The notes: generated by a model not told the origin, from the sequence alone. A stretch of 15,632 nt of DNA from Firmicutes bacterium UBA3738 (GCA_002372505.1 DFGY01000072.1:1-15632), one strand, 5' to 3'. Shown: positions 1 through 8,988, counted from the stretch's first letter. Translations and numbers: made by a program.

Positions 1-44
1 ATTATGATTTTAGGAATAGTTGGGTATGTTTTTTTTTGCTCTTT

Positions 45-344
45 CTAAATCACATTTATTGCACTTGGTTCTATTTTGTTTAGTTCTTCCCTTAATTTTT
101 CTTTTCTCATTCTTATATCGATGTCGTTCTGCAGTCTTAAGAAAAAATCATCAGACATGCAAAAAAATTTACCCAAACGAAGCGAAGTATCTATGGATAT
201 CTTTCGCCTACCATGAAGGATATCCTGTATACGTGATACCGGAACATTGATACTTTTTGCCAGACTATACGCACTTAAACCTAACGGATCCATAAATTCC
301 TCTTTTAGCATTTCTCCTATTGTTGGTGTTTTAATATATTCCAC
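45..344 (-). CDS. higA: HigA-type antitoxin (HTH XRE family)
   Basis: A 99-residue HTH antitoxin, the second gene of a HigB-HigA type II toxin-antitoxin pair. It should bind and neutralise the HigB mRNA nuclease encoded just upstream and repress the shared promoter. An XRE-like helix-turn-helix spans about residues 21-60 (LSAYSLAKSINVP, then VSRIQDILHGRRKIS), followed by the family's helical tail. Length and the start (TPTIGEMLKEEF) match the HigA/VapI family. The start is GTG (344-342), chosen because a perfect AGGAGG at 356-351 lies 6 nt upstream. The gap after higB is 24 nt, so the two are almost certainly cotranscribed, with strong translation initiation favouring the antitoxin. The stop is TAG at 47-45. 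Family assignment comes from sequence recognition only. Confidence 0.9.
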   Translation of the reverse strand: MEYIKTPTIGEMLKEEFMDPLGLSAYSLAKSINVPVSRIQDILHGRRKISIDTSLRLGKFFCMSDDFFLRLQNDIDIRMRKEKLREELNKIEPSAINVI

Positions 345-368
345 AAGGCACCTCCTAATTAATAGTAA

Positions 369-650
369 TTAATGGTAATCAATAATTTCAACATTATAAG
401 CATTCTTTCCACAATAATTAAAACAAATTCTATATTGACTATTTATTCTAATACTATATTGCCCCTTTCTATCGCCTGCCAATAATTCCAAATGATTTCC
501 GGGAGGAAATCTCAATTCATTGATCGTTTCAGCTTTATCTAATAATAACAATTTTTTAAATGCAAGAATTTGTATGTGTTTCGATATACCTTTAACAAAC
601 TGCTGGTTAAATATTTTTTCTGTATTTTTATCAGCAAAACTCTTTATCAT
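369..650 (-). CDS. higB: HigB-type mRNA interferase toxin
   Basis: A 93-residue RelE/HigB-superfamily toxin expected to cleave mRNA on the ribosome until neutralised by HigA. Conserved blocks are visible: MIKSF at the N-terminus, RFPPGNHLELLAGDR (47-61), QYSIRINSQYRICF (64-77) and the C-terminal VEIIDYH (87-93). H53, D91, Y92 and H93 correspond to the histidine and terminal Asp-Tyr-His described as active-site residues in Proteus HigB, so the toxin looks intact. Toxin-first order is typical of higBA. The ATG at 650-648 gives the canonical N-terminus but has only a weak AGG seven nt upstream. A consensus promoter -10 sits 1 nt before the ATG, which is odd (see findings). Confidence 0.92.
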   Translation of the reverse strand: MIKSFADKNTEKIFNQQFVKGISKHIQILAFKKLLLLDKAETINELRFPPGNHLELLAGDRKGQYSIRINSQYRICFNYCGKNAYNVEIIDYH

Positions 651-651
651 A

Positions 652-681
652 ATTATACCTGTTTCGCGTGTATAGTGTCAA
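652..681 (-). promoter_or_regulatory. Consensus promoter abutting the higB start codon
   Basis: TTGACA (681-676), an 18-nt spacer and TATAAT (657-652) form a near-ideal sigma-A promoter on the minus strand. The -10 ends 1 nt before the higB ATG, so a usual start point about 7 nt downstream would fall in codon 3 and exclude the start codon. A weaker upstream -10 (TATACA, 674-669) with no clear -35 could make the toxin-encoding transcript. Which promoter serves higB and which serves higA cannot be settled from sequence. Confidence 0.6.
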
Positions 682-698
682 TTATTAATGTGTATGAT

Positions 699-733
699 TA
701 AGAAAGGACTTCGCCACAGAAGCCCTTTCTTTT
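699..733 (-). terminator. Terminator hairpin downstream of the adhesin gene
   Basis: An 8-bp stem (AAGAAAGG 700-707 with CCTTTCTT 724-731) continues past one mismatch into CTTC/GAAG, with the loop at 713-718. It lies about 20 nt after the adhesin stop codon. The U-tract is poor on the minus strand (TTAAT) and slightly better on the plus strand (TTTT). It probably ends adhesin transcription and insulates higBA. Confidence 0.6.
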
Positions 734-752
734 CACTTTAAACCTATGGATA

Positions 753-3700
753 TTAGATCCCCCTTCTTTTAAACAGTAAAATCATTGCAACTATTGCGCT
801 GATTATAAGGAGTGCAGCTGCAATCCCAATGGGCGTGTTATCTCCGGTTTTGACGCTTGAATTTGATTTTGGTTTAGATTCTGCTTTCTTTTTTTCGTGA
901 GTAAGTTCGGTTTTGGCTGGTTTAATTGAAACGCTGCTTTTTACTGGTTCTACATCCTTTCCATATGCGGTGCTTGTATTTTTAACTGCTTTGTTGTCTG
1001 TGGCCTTTCCTTCATAAACGACTTTAAAAACGTCATCCTGAATGGCATCAATTCCGGTTTTAATTAAGAACGAATGTTCTTTTGCCTGAATTTCAACGTT
1101 TTTTGTGATATCATCGCCGTTGTAATAGACTTTTATGCTGCTTGTATTGTACGCCAGATTCTTCGATGTGACATCGTCTGTTATAATCACGTCTTCTACA
1201 TCTGTTAGAATATTGGTTGTCAGTTCATAGTGAAGAATCTTGTCTTTTGCTGTCACGCTTTCCTTTACAGCTTTGTTGTGCTCGATTGCTGTATCGGATT
1301 CTAATTCTTCTTGCGGTTCTTCCGGCGGCGTAGGCTCTTCTACAGGTTTTTCCGGTTCAGATATAGGATGCTCGACTATGTTTGTTGTGCTTGACGGATC
1401 CTTACCCTTTTCCGGGTCAAAATCATTCTGATAAAATGCCTGGTTTTCGACGACTTTAGTTTTAAGGGCGTCCTTAGTAACTTCAACCGTATATGCTACT
1501 TTAATCTTTTCCCCTGCTTTAACCGTCAGCGGATACCAGTCTACGTAGCCATTGCCTTTATCATTTGCAGAATCTGTCTTAGCATCAGAGTATTTGCCTT
1601 CGTTTTCTGCGCTGACAAATTTAGTTCCTACAGGAACGTAATCTCTGATTACTGCTTTTTCAGCGTCTGCGTCACCGTAGTTTTCGAGTTCGATAATGTA
1701 CTTAATCTTATCGCCTACTCCTACTTCGGTTCCGGTTACAGGTTCTGAAGACTTGACTGCTCTAAGAAGCGGGTGATTGTCATGGTCTTCATCTGTGTAG
1801 TGAACTGTTTCTTCAGTTCTCTTGTCCGGCTCAGTCGGGATATTTCCCGGTTCGCCCGGATCATTCGGGTAGCTCTTGTAAGTCGCTACGTTCCAGATTT
1901 CCTTCGGCGGGTTGTCGTTAACTGTTACGGTGAAACGAACCTGCTTTGATTCGTTTGTTTTAAGGTCTTTCACTACCCATTCGCAGTAATTGCCATTTTC
2001 GTTATACGCACCGCCGTCGTGGACTTCTTTGTAAGTTGTTCCCTTGGGGATAACGTCTCTCACCTGAGTGAAAGGTACGGTGTCCTTGCCGGTGTTAATG
2101 GCCGTGAGGATGTATGTGATTTCATCCTTTTCTTTAACTACGCTGCCTGAAGGCGGTTCGGAAGTCTTATGTACTGTAACGTACACGCCTTCCTCCGGCC
2201 CCGGAACGATTTTTTCGTCTCTGATACCGCCAAAGTCATCGGCTGTAAGAACGGTTTCGTTGTGAACTACGTTCTTATTTGTGACTTTACCGCTATAGGT
2301 TGTAACGAATTCGTCACCTTTTGCGAGATCCATTCCGGTTTCGATGATGAACCTTGGATTTGTGGAATCTTTAAAGTCTGCACTTCCGACATCTGACTTG
2401 TCCCCTGCTTTAACGTAAGTAATTTTAACTTTATTCGTTACGTCTTCACCGTTCAGAGCGATTTTAACGTCTTCGTTGTAAACGAGGTTATTTGTAAGGA
2501 TTTCGTCGGTTATAACTACGTTTTTGAGGGTGCTGTCTGTATCGTTTTTACTGTTAAGGGTGTAATGAAGCTCGTTTATCTGACCTTCAGAACCATCGTG
2601 CTGATTTTCCTTTACGCTCTTAACGTGCTTCGGTGCAGGTGGAATCTTAACTACATTACCTTCAATTTTGTGATTACCTATTGGATCGATAAGCACAGGT
2701 TTATTGTCCACCTGTTTAGCGTCAGCTGCCGTTGTACTGTAAACTACTTTAAGGTTTTGACCTTTATTAAGCGGTTTATTTGTATCAATGGTGGCTTTGT
2801 AACCGTCTTCACTGTAATCTATTTTACAGCCGTTTGTTACATCCTCACCGTCAATTGTTACAACAAAGTCCTTATTGTAAGAGGCATTCTTTGAAATAAT
2901 TTCGTCTTCGACTACGGCCTTACCCCAGTCTTCACCACTGTTGTTTGTGTAGTCAATAACGTAATCAATCTTTTGTCCCTTGACTGTAAATGACGTCGGT
3001 GAAGATTTAATTGTCATAGGAACGTCTTCTTCATCCTTAATTGGGTCGATATCCTTTGCTGTGAGAACCGTCTCATTATGGACATGATTCGGATCCTCTG
3101 AAGTCGTTGTTGCGGTGTATTTAATGATTATTTTTTCGCCGGGCTTAAATTCCCTATTCAGAGTTACTTTAAAACCAATTGGCTGCTCTTCTTTATTATT
3201 ATCGGAGTTTTTAGCATCCGTATTTTCAGCGTCACCATCAGCGACTGCTTCTTCATTTTCCGCATTCACATACTCTATAGTACAACTGTCTGTAATGTCG
3301 TTGTTGTTAAGTTCTACCTTAACATCTTTATTCATTACTGCATTGCCTGTGGTGAAACCGTCGGTAATTACCACATCGTAGGCGTTTTCCTGTGAAGAGT
3401 TTTCGGATGTCAGCGTGTAATGGAGCAATCCGCCTTTTTCAGTTGAATCTTCCGCTACATTCTTTTCATGTTTCAATACAGGTGTTTTCGGACTTGTGTC
3501 TGACCTTGCGTAGTCACCGCCGGAAGGAATTTTATCATCATCTGCGATCATATCGTTGTTGGTGTTTTCTGTAGCGGGAACTTTTATAAAGTTTTTAAGC
3601 TTTCCGCTGATGTTTTCATCTTCAACGATCATTGTATAGTTGATGACAAGTTTGTTCTGAAGATTAAGATTAGCGTAATCTGTCGTGTAGTTTATGCCGT

Positions 3701-6700
3701 TTTCCTCTTCCACTGCTTTAAGTGAATCTGCAAGGTATTTTACAACCTTACCTCTTTCGTCTTCCGTGGCGGGTATGGTCTTATCCTCGTAACCCAGGTT
3801 TCTGTACTTGCCAAGGAATTTGATTATGAATCCGCCTTCGTTCTTTGTGGGAAGGACTGCACCTGTACCTTTTTCAGTTTCAGCTGCTTTATTTTCCTCA
3901 TCTGTGGCTGCTGCAATTTCGTAATCTTCTATATCCTTGCTGCCGAGCTTGTTTCCCAGATTATCGATAGGAATCTTTTCACCTGCATTATATGTTTCCA
4001 TTACGTAGTCTGTTCCTTCTTTAAGAGTAACAAAACGTTCTGTTTCTGTTCTGGAATTGTACTTAACTGTTATACTCTTCTTATCGAATCTCAGTCCCTT
4101 TGTCTCGAATGTGTCCACAGCGTAAATATTACGCATGAATGTACCCGGGTTTTTATTTGTTATAACTGAAGTAAACAGAATCGGATCACCGGTCTTGTAA
4201 GTTGTTTCACCATTGGAATCCTTTTCTTTTTCCACTGTCTTTGTGATGTCAAGCTTCGGGCTATTGATATACACGCTTGTGTGGTCTCTGTCCCATGTGG
4301 ACTTATCGTTTTCGTGTGTTCCCCACGCTCTTCCTATTACTTCGTTTGGAACAACTTTGCCGTTTAAGGTTTTTTCGGCTTTCCCTGTAAATGTCACTTT
4401 AAGGGTTTCACCATATCTTAAATACTTGGCAGCGATTTTAATATTTCTCTCACCTTCTACAGTGGCACTTGGGTCTGTTCCACCTTCTGCCTTTACGCTT
4501 TCCTTGTCAATAACAAAGCCTTCCGGAAGATCTGTGTCTTCAGCTTCAACAAGGTATGCTACCGCATCCGGGTTTGTCTGCTTAATGGTAATGGTGTACG
4601 GAATGTTTTCACCTACCTGAAATTCATAAGGGTCGGTGGTTTTGTTTATTACAAGACCCGGGTTTTCTTCTTTTGTCGGGTTCCAAAGGTTTGTGTATAC
4701 ATTGTTTGTATCTTTCTGCCATGTCCCTTTTCCGTCTTCCGAATTTGGATCGTTTGTATCAACCGGATCTGTAATGTTTACGGTTGCTTTATTAGGCCAT
4801 TTAAGAAGTATTCCTTTTGCTCCCTTGTTGTTTTCGGTAGCCCACTTAGCAAGATCGGATTCAGTCTTATATTTCTGTGTGTCGATTTTTACGTTAAATC
4901 TTAACTCATAGGTCTTTTCGTAAAAATCTGCTTTTGCCAACTCTGCGGCTTTTGCGGTTGCCGTTATGTTTTTTCTATCCGCGGAAACTGCAATGTCAAA
5001 CTTGTCAGTTACATCGTTAGATCCTTCATATACCTTTGCACCATCCTGAATCAGCAGTAGGTCTTCCACCTTATCACTGATCTGATACGAATTAAAGTAC
5101 CAGTAATTGGCATAAGGGATCTTTCCATCTCTGTCTTTTACAGTATGCTTAACGTGATATGTGTATATATCGTCAGCTTTTTCTATGGTATTTTCTCTGA
5201 CGTTCTTCTCTGCTCCTGTACCTGTAAGGGTCTTGTCGTCGTTATCGGACACTTCCTTTATAGGAACGTTTTTCTTCGGCTTCGGTAGCTTCACATGAGT
5301 TTCAACCTTGTTTGAAGGTACGTGATCCCAATGGTGATTCCCTATCCTAATAGTTGAATCAGCACCGTTTTCAAACACATATTCCATTATCTCCTTTTTC
5401 AGATATTTGGATATATCTACATCGGGGTTGATTTTTGCATTAAACGTTAACATGACTTCACTACCACGACCTGATCCGTAGAATGTGTTGTCATTAAGCA
5501 AAGATGATTTCGCACTTGCCGTTATCTTATTTCCTGACACGCTAATATTAAATCCATCTGTTACATTTGCGGGGCCGTTATCTGTTCCGAAATGGTCTCT
5601 GTAAACAGCTATGGAGCTTTCATCTATTATCAGCGCATTATCAACTTGGTCTTCCAATGTGAAGGTGTCATAGGTAAATCCACCGGCATCATGGGTACCC
5701 ATTCCACCCGGAACTTGCTGGGCTACCACATATCTGAATGATTCAATTGTTTTTTCGAGTTCGTTTTTGGTTGGAAGATAGTTCTCTTCGCTGTATTTTG
5801 AAATTACATCATAATCTTTATCTTCTGCGCCTCTTGTAGGCTCGTCTTTATCCATGACGAACTTCTGTGGTGCGGACGGCTTAGGTATTACCATTGAATA
5901 CTGTGATGTACCAAAGAACGAGTCTCTGCCGCTAGCGTGTCCGGGATTATGATCAGGTTCTACCTTCCATCCGTTCCCCTCTTTTGTAGCTTTACCTTTT
6001 TGCTGACCACTACCGTATACAGTATAGAACCTATCTCCATTGTATGCGAATGAAACTGCGTGTCTTGCGGCGTATGCAGGATCGTATCCTTCTATGTTAC
6101 CTCCGATTGGATCGGAGAATGTAGCATACCAGTAACCTGCTGAAGATTGATCCCTCGTATACAGAAGTCTTGTGTTTGAAGCTGCATAGGTATAGTCAGT
6201 AGTTGATGTTCTAAAACTCATGCATTGCCAACCGTCTATATCTGCATAGGTTACGTTTGATTTTATATTTATTGGTGTAGTCGTTCCAGCCTTAAAGAAC
6301 TCGGTCTTTAACTGCAAATCTCCGATATTGAACATATCGATTCTTGGGAAACCACCGTAGCACCTCTTACTGATAAACAGAATTGGGTCTGTTTCTTCAT
6401 ATTGATACTGAAAACCTATATCTCCCGGAGTTGCTTCGGAGTTATTCTTCAGCGCATTGTACCTTGAAGTTTCGGCACGAACGTGGTTGAATGAATTTAC
6501 TGTTACCTTAATATCTACATTCTCCCATTTTTTTGTTTCCGGATTCAGATAGTGATAATTTCTATACAGGAAGGACACGTCTCCATTGTCTTTACCTTTC
6601 AGATTAATGGAATGGTACATATCGAGATCGTCTAATGCTGGGCGAACTGCATCTCTATCCCACTTTTTAGAAGAAGTGTTGTACTCGTTACCAGCTTTAA

Positions 6701-7007
6701 AGCTTCTGGGTCCATTTGCAGAAGTACCTATTAACTGTACATCCTGCGAACTACCTTTTTTATATACTAATTTGTTACTGTATTCTTCATCTACTACAAG
6801 TGCTTTATCTTGCTTATCCCATGAACTGTATTTTCCGTTGGAGTATTTTAAAGGATCATCATTATCTTGATACTCACTCTGGTCGTTTGCTTTAGGAAAA
6901 GGCTTTCCATTCTCGGAACTACTTGATCCGGCAGCCAGCACTACGCTTATAGAGGAAAACACCATGAGCATTGCCATAAGCACTATGAATATTTTGTTTT
7001 TACTCAT
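753..7007 (-). CDS. Giant LPXTG-like wall-anchored multi-domain adhesin
   Basis: A 2084-residue secreted, wall-anchored surface protein, probably adhesive or stalk-like. The signal peptide is residues 1 to about 25 (cleavage near VLA-A). Residues 27-370 are an unrecognised N-terminal region likely to be the exposed head. Two isopeptide-fimbrial-type domains follow (about 374-577 and 579-754), then DUF11/TIGR01451-like beta-sandwich modules (about 782-910 and 914-1170). A related repeat with the signature LHYxL, VVITD, YNxDVK and NGxDVT begins near 1177, 1462 and 1909, with a divergent copy near 1336. Two more DUF11 modules lie at about 1610-1730 and 1747-1870, followed by a Pro/Glu linker (about 1884-1903). 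The C-terminus has a sorting signal SVKTGD (2051-2056), a hydrophobic helix and a KRRGI tail. The ATG at 7007 has AAAGGAG upstream. No sortase gene is in the window. Ligand unknown. Confidence 0.85.
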   Translation of the reverse strand: MSKNKIFIVLMAMLMVFSSISVVLAAGSSSSENGKPFPKANDQSEYQDNDDPLKYSNGKYSSWDKQDKALVVDEEYSNKLVYKKGSSQDVQLIGTSANGPRSFKAGNEYNTSSKKWDRDAVRPALDDLDMYHSINLKGKDNGDVSFLYRNYHYLNPETKKWENVDIKVTVNSFNHVRAETSRYNALKNNSEATPGDIGFQYQYEETDPILFISKRCYGGFPRIDMFNIGDLQLKTEFFKAGTTTPINIKSNVTYADIDGWQCMSFRTSTTDYTYAASNTRLLYTRDQSSAGYWYATFSDPIGGNIEGYDPAYAARHAVSFAYNGDRFYTVYGSGQQKGKATKEGNGWKVEPDHNPGHASGRDSFFGTSQYSMVIPKPSAPQKFVMDKDEPTRGAEDKDYDVISKYSEENYLPTKNELEKTIESFRYVVAQQVPGGMGTHDAGGFTYDTFTLEDQVDNALIIDESSIAVYRDHFGTDNGPANVTDGFNISVSGNKITASAKSSLLNDNTFYGSGRGSEVMLTFNAKINPDVDISKYLKKEIMEYVFENGADSTIRIGNHHWDHVPSNKVETHVKLPKPKKNVPIKEVSDNDDKTLTGTGAEKNVRENTIEKADDIYTYHVKHTVKDRDGKIPYANYWYFNSYQISDKVEDLLLIQDGAKVYEGSNDVTDKFDIAVSADRKNITATAKAAELAKADFYEKTYELRFNVKIDTQKYKTESDLAKWATENNKGAKGILLKWPNKATVNITDPVDTNDPNSEDGKGTWQKDTNNVYTNLWNPTKEENPGLVINKTTDPYEFQVGENIPYTITIKQTNPDAVAYLVEAEDTDLPEGFVIDKESVKAEGGTDPSATVEGERNIKIAAKYLRYGETLKVTFTGKAEKTLNGKVVPNEVIGRAWGTHENDKSTWDRDHTSVYINSPKLDITKTVEKEKDSNGETTYKTGDPILFTSVITNKNPGTFMRNIYAVDTFETKGLRFDKKSITVKYNSRTETERFVTLKEGTDYVMETYNAGEKIPIDNLGNKLGSKDIEDYEIAAATDEENKAAETEKGTGAVLPTKNEGGFIIKFLGKYRNLGYEDKTIPATEDERGKVVKYLADSLKAVEEENGINYTTDYANLNLQNKLVINYTMIVEDENISGKLKNFIKVPATENTNNDMIADDDKIPSGGDYARSDTSPKTPVLKHEKNVAEDSTEKGGLLHYTLTSENSSQENAYDVVITDGFTTGNAVMNKDVKVELNNNDITDSCTIEYVNAENEEAVADGDAENTDAKNSDNNKEEQPIGFKVTLNREFKPGEKIIIKYTATTTSEDPNHVHNETVLTAKDIDPIKDEEDVPMTIKSSPTSFTVKGQKIDYVIDYTNNSGEDWGKAVVEDEIISKNASYNKDFVVTIDGEDVTNGCKIDYSEDGYKATIDTNKPLNKGQNLKVVYSTTAADAKQVDNKPVLIDPIGNHKIEGNVVKIPPAPKHVKSVKENQHDGSEGQINELHYTLNSKNDTDSTLKNVVITDEILTNNLVYNEDVKIALNGEDVTNKVKITYVKAGDKSDVGSADFKDSTNPRFIIETGMDLAKGDEFVTTYSGKVTNKNVVHNETVLTADDFGGIRDEKIVPGPEEGVYVTVHKTSEPPSGSVVKEKDEITYILTAINTGKDTVPFTQVRDVIPKGTTYKEVHDGGAYNENGNYCEWVVKDLKTNESKQVRFTVTVNDNPPKEIWNVATYKSYPNDPGEPGNIPTEPDKRTEETVHYTDEDHDNHPLLRAVKSSEPVTGTEVGVGDKIKYIIELENYGDADAEKAVIRDYVPVGTKFVSAENEGKYSDAKTDSANDKGNGYVDWYPLTVKAGEKIKVAYTVEVTKDALKTKVVENQAFYQNDFDPEKGKDPSSTTNIVEHPISEPEKPVEEPTPPEEPQEELESDTAIEHNKAVKESVTAKDKILHYELTTNILTDVEDVIITDDVTSKNLAYNTSSIKVYYNGDDITKNVEIQAKEHSFLIKTGIDAIQDDVFKVVYEGKATDNKAVKNTSTAYGKDVEPVKSSVSIKPAKTELTHEKKKAESKPKSNSSVKTGDNTPIGIAAALLIISAIVAMILLFKRRGI

Positions 7008-7034
7008 AAACTTTTCTCCTTTGTCTTAACTACT

Positions 7035-7057
7035 AAAAAAGGAGCCTTTTGGCTCCC
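7035..7057 (-). terminator. Terminator/attenuator 27 nt upstream of the adhesin start
   Basis: GGAGCC (7056-7051), an AAAA loop, GGCTCC (7046-7041) and six Us (7040-7035) make a textbook Rho-independent terminator on the minus strand. Only 27 nt, which include the AAAGGAG ribosome binding site, separate its U-tract from the adhesin ATG. That is too short for a promoter plus leader, so adhesin mRNA must read through it. A second small stem, CGCCTT/AAGGCG, lies just upstream (about 7069-7086). Confidence 0.8.
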
Positions 7058-7087
7058 TAACTTCTCTTCGCCTTGTATTAAGGCGGC
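7037..7087. repeat. 40-bp direct repeat, copy 1 (extended to 51 bp)
   Basis: Positions 7037-7076 are identical over 40 bp to 9058-9097. Similarity continues for 11 bp (7077-7087 versus 9099-9109) with two mismatches and a 1-nt indel. The repeat contains the terminator hairpin plus conserved upstream sequence reading CTAACTTCTCTTCGCCTTGT on the plus strand. The two copies bracket the FnIII-like gene. Confidence 0.95.
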
Positions 7088-7143
7088 ACTCTTGATTTTG
7101 TTACTATCTTCATACTTAAAACCTCATCTTTCTTCCATATACT

Positions 7144-7169
7144 AAAACAGGCTCTTTATTGAGCCTGTT
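7144..7169 (-). terminator. Terminator-like hairpin after the FnIII-like gene
   Basis: Perfect 9-bp stem AACAGGCTC (7169-7161) / GAGCCTGTT (7154-7146), with a 6-nt loop and a short run of Us, 53 nt after the stop codon at 7222. It is probably the main terminator of the upstream gene. Its GGCTC/GAGCC core is complementary to the downstream attenuator stem, so exchange pairing is possible. No convincing promoter was found between it and the adhesin gene. Confidence 0.6.
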
Positions 7170-7221
7170 ATTTCACTCTACTATCCTACCCTAGCATTTG
7201 TTCCCATTATGGATGCAGTAG

Positions 7222-8949
7222 TTATTTCAGGACGATTTCGTTACGACCACCACACGTACCGTGAAAGAGTTCTGAAATTAACTTGCCGTTTTTGTATACT
7301 TCATATCTGAAATTTCTAGGATAATTGTTTTCTTCGTTTTCAGGGAATATGTACCTAGGGGTTCCGTACTTTGTTATTCCCCTTAGTGTAGTTTCCTGAT
7401 AATAGTAGTAACCTTTCATTTCACCGAACACATCGTTAGGGTGCTTATATTCAGCGTCCCAAAGTTCCTGTTGCTTGGGTGTTGGGTCTGAGTTAGGTAC
7501 AGGAGCTACCCACCTTTTTGTATATTCACACTTGCCGTAAAGGTCTCCTGTTACGTCTGTTGGATCTGTACCATCACAAGTCCACTTAATAACTACGTCT
7601 TTAGACTTTGCTTCCGTATAGTATGTAGTGCCACCTTTAAGACTTGTTTTCATATCATCATATGTCACTGTATAATCTTTTTTAGATGTCAAGCGATATG
7701 TGCCTACCCTTGTTTCTTTTCCCCGCTTTACATACCCAAATTTAAATATTTGGTTTCTATCTCCGTGAATATACCCTTTTATCATTCCTACCCCATCGGA
7801 AAGAAATCTACCTTCTCCTTTTCCTGGTCTTGCTCCCAGACGTTTTGCTTCGTCTAGGTACATCTGGCTTCCTCTTGTTCCTGCTCTATCGGGACCTTCT
7901 ATTTCAACTTCCGTTATATCCACGCTTTGATAGCCTTTTATAACAGGGTTATAGAATCTGTATGCTCCCTTTTTCTTTATCTTTAGGATACTATCAACGT
8001 TTTTAACGTTCTTATAGTCTATCTTGTAAGGAACTTCTCTTCTGGAACCTAAAGTAGTCCTAATTATGGATTTGCCATCAAATGTGTCTACTATGCCAGC
8101 AATCTGGTCCTTATCCCATCTACCTTCCTTTGCATCTTGAAGATCGTACATATACTCGTCATAGATTACGACCATTGGGATACCTCTTACGTTTACTACT
8201 TTCAGTTCACCGTAAAAGTCGCTTATCTTATATGTCTTTCCACCGTATGAAAATGTGTTTTTATCTATTACCTTTGTTTTGGATTGAAGGCATGGTGGAA
8301 GATTATCCTTTGGTTCGTTTGCATCGAATATCTTGACGTTTGTGGGAACTGTGTTTTGCTTTTTCCCAACAATTTCCGTCATTTCTTTACCGTCTTTTGA
8401 TATGCGGATTTTAAGAGGCTTACTAAATGCGCTCTTCTTTTTACCATTCACGGCTCTTACTTTGAAACGATATGTTTTACCAAACTTTAGCTTGCTTACG
8501 GTTGCAATAGGTTTCTTTGAAACCTGTGTTATATTCTTTCTCCCGGTATTGTACTTATATGTGTAGTTCTTTTTGTTTCCGACTACTTTTGCGAGTTGCC
8601 ACTTCTTTGCATACTTATATACCTGGTACTTACCTTTACGAGCCTTTACTTTGTACAGGTTTTTCTTTGTGAACTTCTTCTTGTTCTTTGCGGCCTTCTT
8701 TACCACCTTATATTTATTCCATGTTTTCTTCTGGCTAAGGCGGTATACTTGGTACTTTTTCGCATTTTTAGCTTTGTTCCAGCGAAGCAAAACGCTTACC
8801 GTGTTCTTACCTACGGTACTCTGAGCTATCTTTATTGTTTTTACCCTTGCTGGTTTCTTGGCAGCGGCCTGTGCAGCGCTAGGCATGAATGTGAAGGCTA
8901 CCATGATAGCCAACATCGCAGCCATTAGTTTTTTTGATAGTTTATTCAT
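7222..8949 (-). CDS. Secreted lysine-rich FnIII-like protein, unknown C-terminal domain
   Basis: A 575-residue exported protein. The signal peptide spans residues 1 to about 28 (KLSKK, hydrophobic core, AQA-A). Residues 34-185 are very lysine-rich and show split fibronectin-III-like signatures: LLRWNKAKNAKKYQVYRL (about 54-71) and the terminal strand motif YRFKVRAVNGKKKSAFSKP (160-178), with an insertion between them. Residues from about 200 to 575 match no family I recognise; they hold several YYxE/YYYYQE stretches and two cysteines near the end of the domain. There is no LPXTG signal or C-terminal membrane helix, so it is probably released or held by charge. The ATG at 8949 has GAGG seven nt upstream. 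The whole gene and its promoter lie between 40-bp direct repeats. A surface or matrix-binding role is inferred. Confidence 0.7.
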   Translation of the reverse strand: MNKLSKKLMAAMLAIMVAFTFMPSAAQAAAKKPARVKTIKIAQSTVGKNTVSVLLRWNKAKNAKKYQVYRLSQKKTWNKYKVVKKAAKNKKKFTKKNLYKVKARKGKYQVYKYAKKWQLAKVVGNKKNYTYKYNTGRKNITQVSKKPIATVSKLKFGKTYRFKVRAVNGKKKSAFSKPLKIRISKDGKEMTEIVGKKQNTVPTNVKIFDANEPKDNLPPCLQSKTKVIDKNTFSYGGKTYKISDFYGELKVVNVRGIPMVVIYDEYMYDLQDAKEGRWDKDQIAGIVDTFDGKSIIRTTLGSRREVPYKIDYKNVKNVDSILKIKKKGAYRFYNPVIKGYQSVDITEVEIEGPDRAGTRGSQMYLDEAKRLGARPGKGEGRFLSDGVGMIKGYIHGDRNQIFKFGYVKRGKETRVGTYRLTSKKDYTVTYDDMKTSLKGGTTYYTEAKSKDVVIKWTCDGTDPTDVTGDLYGKCEYTKRWVAPVPNSDPTPKQQELWDAEYKHPNDVFGEMKGYYYYQETTLRGITKYGTPRYIFPENEENNYPRNFRYEVYKNGKLISELFHGTCGGRNEIVLK

Positions 8950-8988
8950 ATCTCTTCCTCTCTACTTTTTATAGTATAACTTCTAGTC

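Noticed and set aside
1..44. Feature downstream of higA
   Set aside because: Only AT-rich sequence with a T-run; no gene or clear hairpin visible before the window edge.
1240..6870. Many plus-strand open frames of 60-135 codons opposite the adhesin gene
   Set aside because: They are antisense shadows of a long repetitive coding region: no ribosome binding sites, low-complexity Ser/Val/Phe composition and no family resemblance.
7008..7221. Known riboswitch class (for example c-di-GMP) in the adhesin leader
   Set aside because: I could not find the conserved core of c-di-GMP-I, c-di-GMP-II or other common classes; only simple hairpins are evident.
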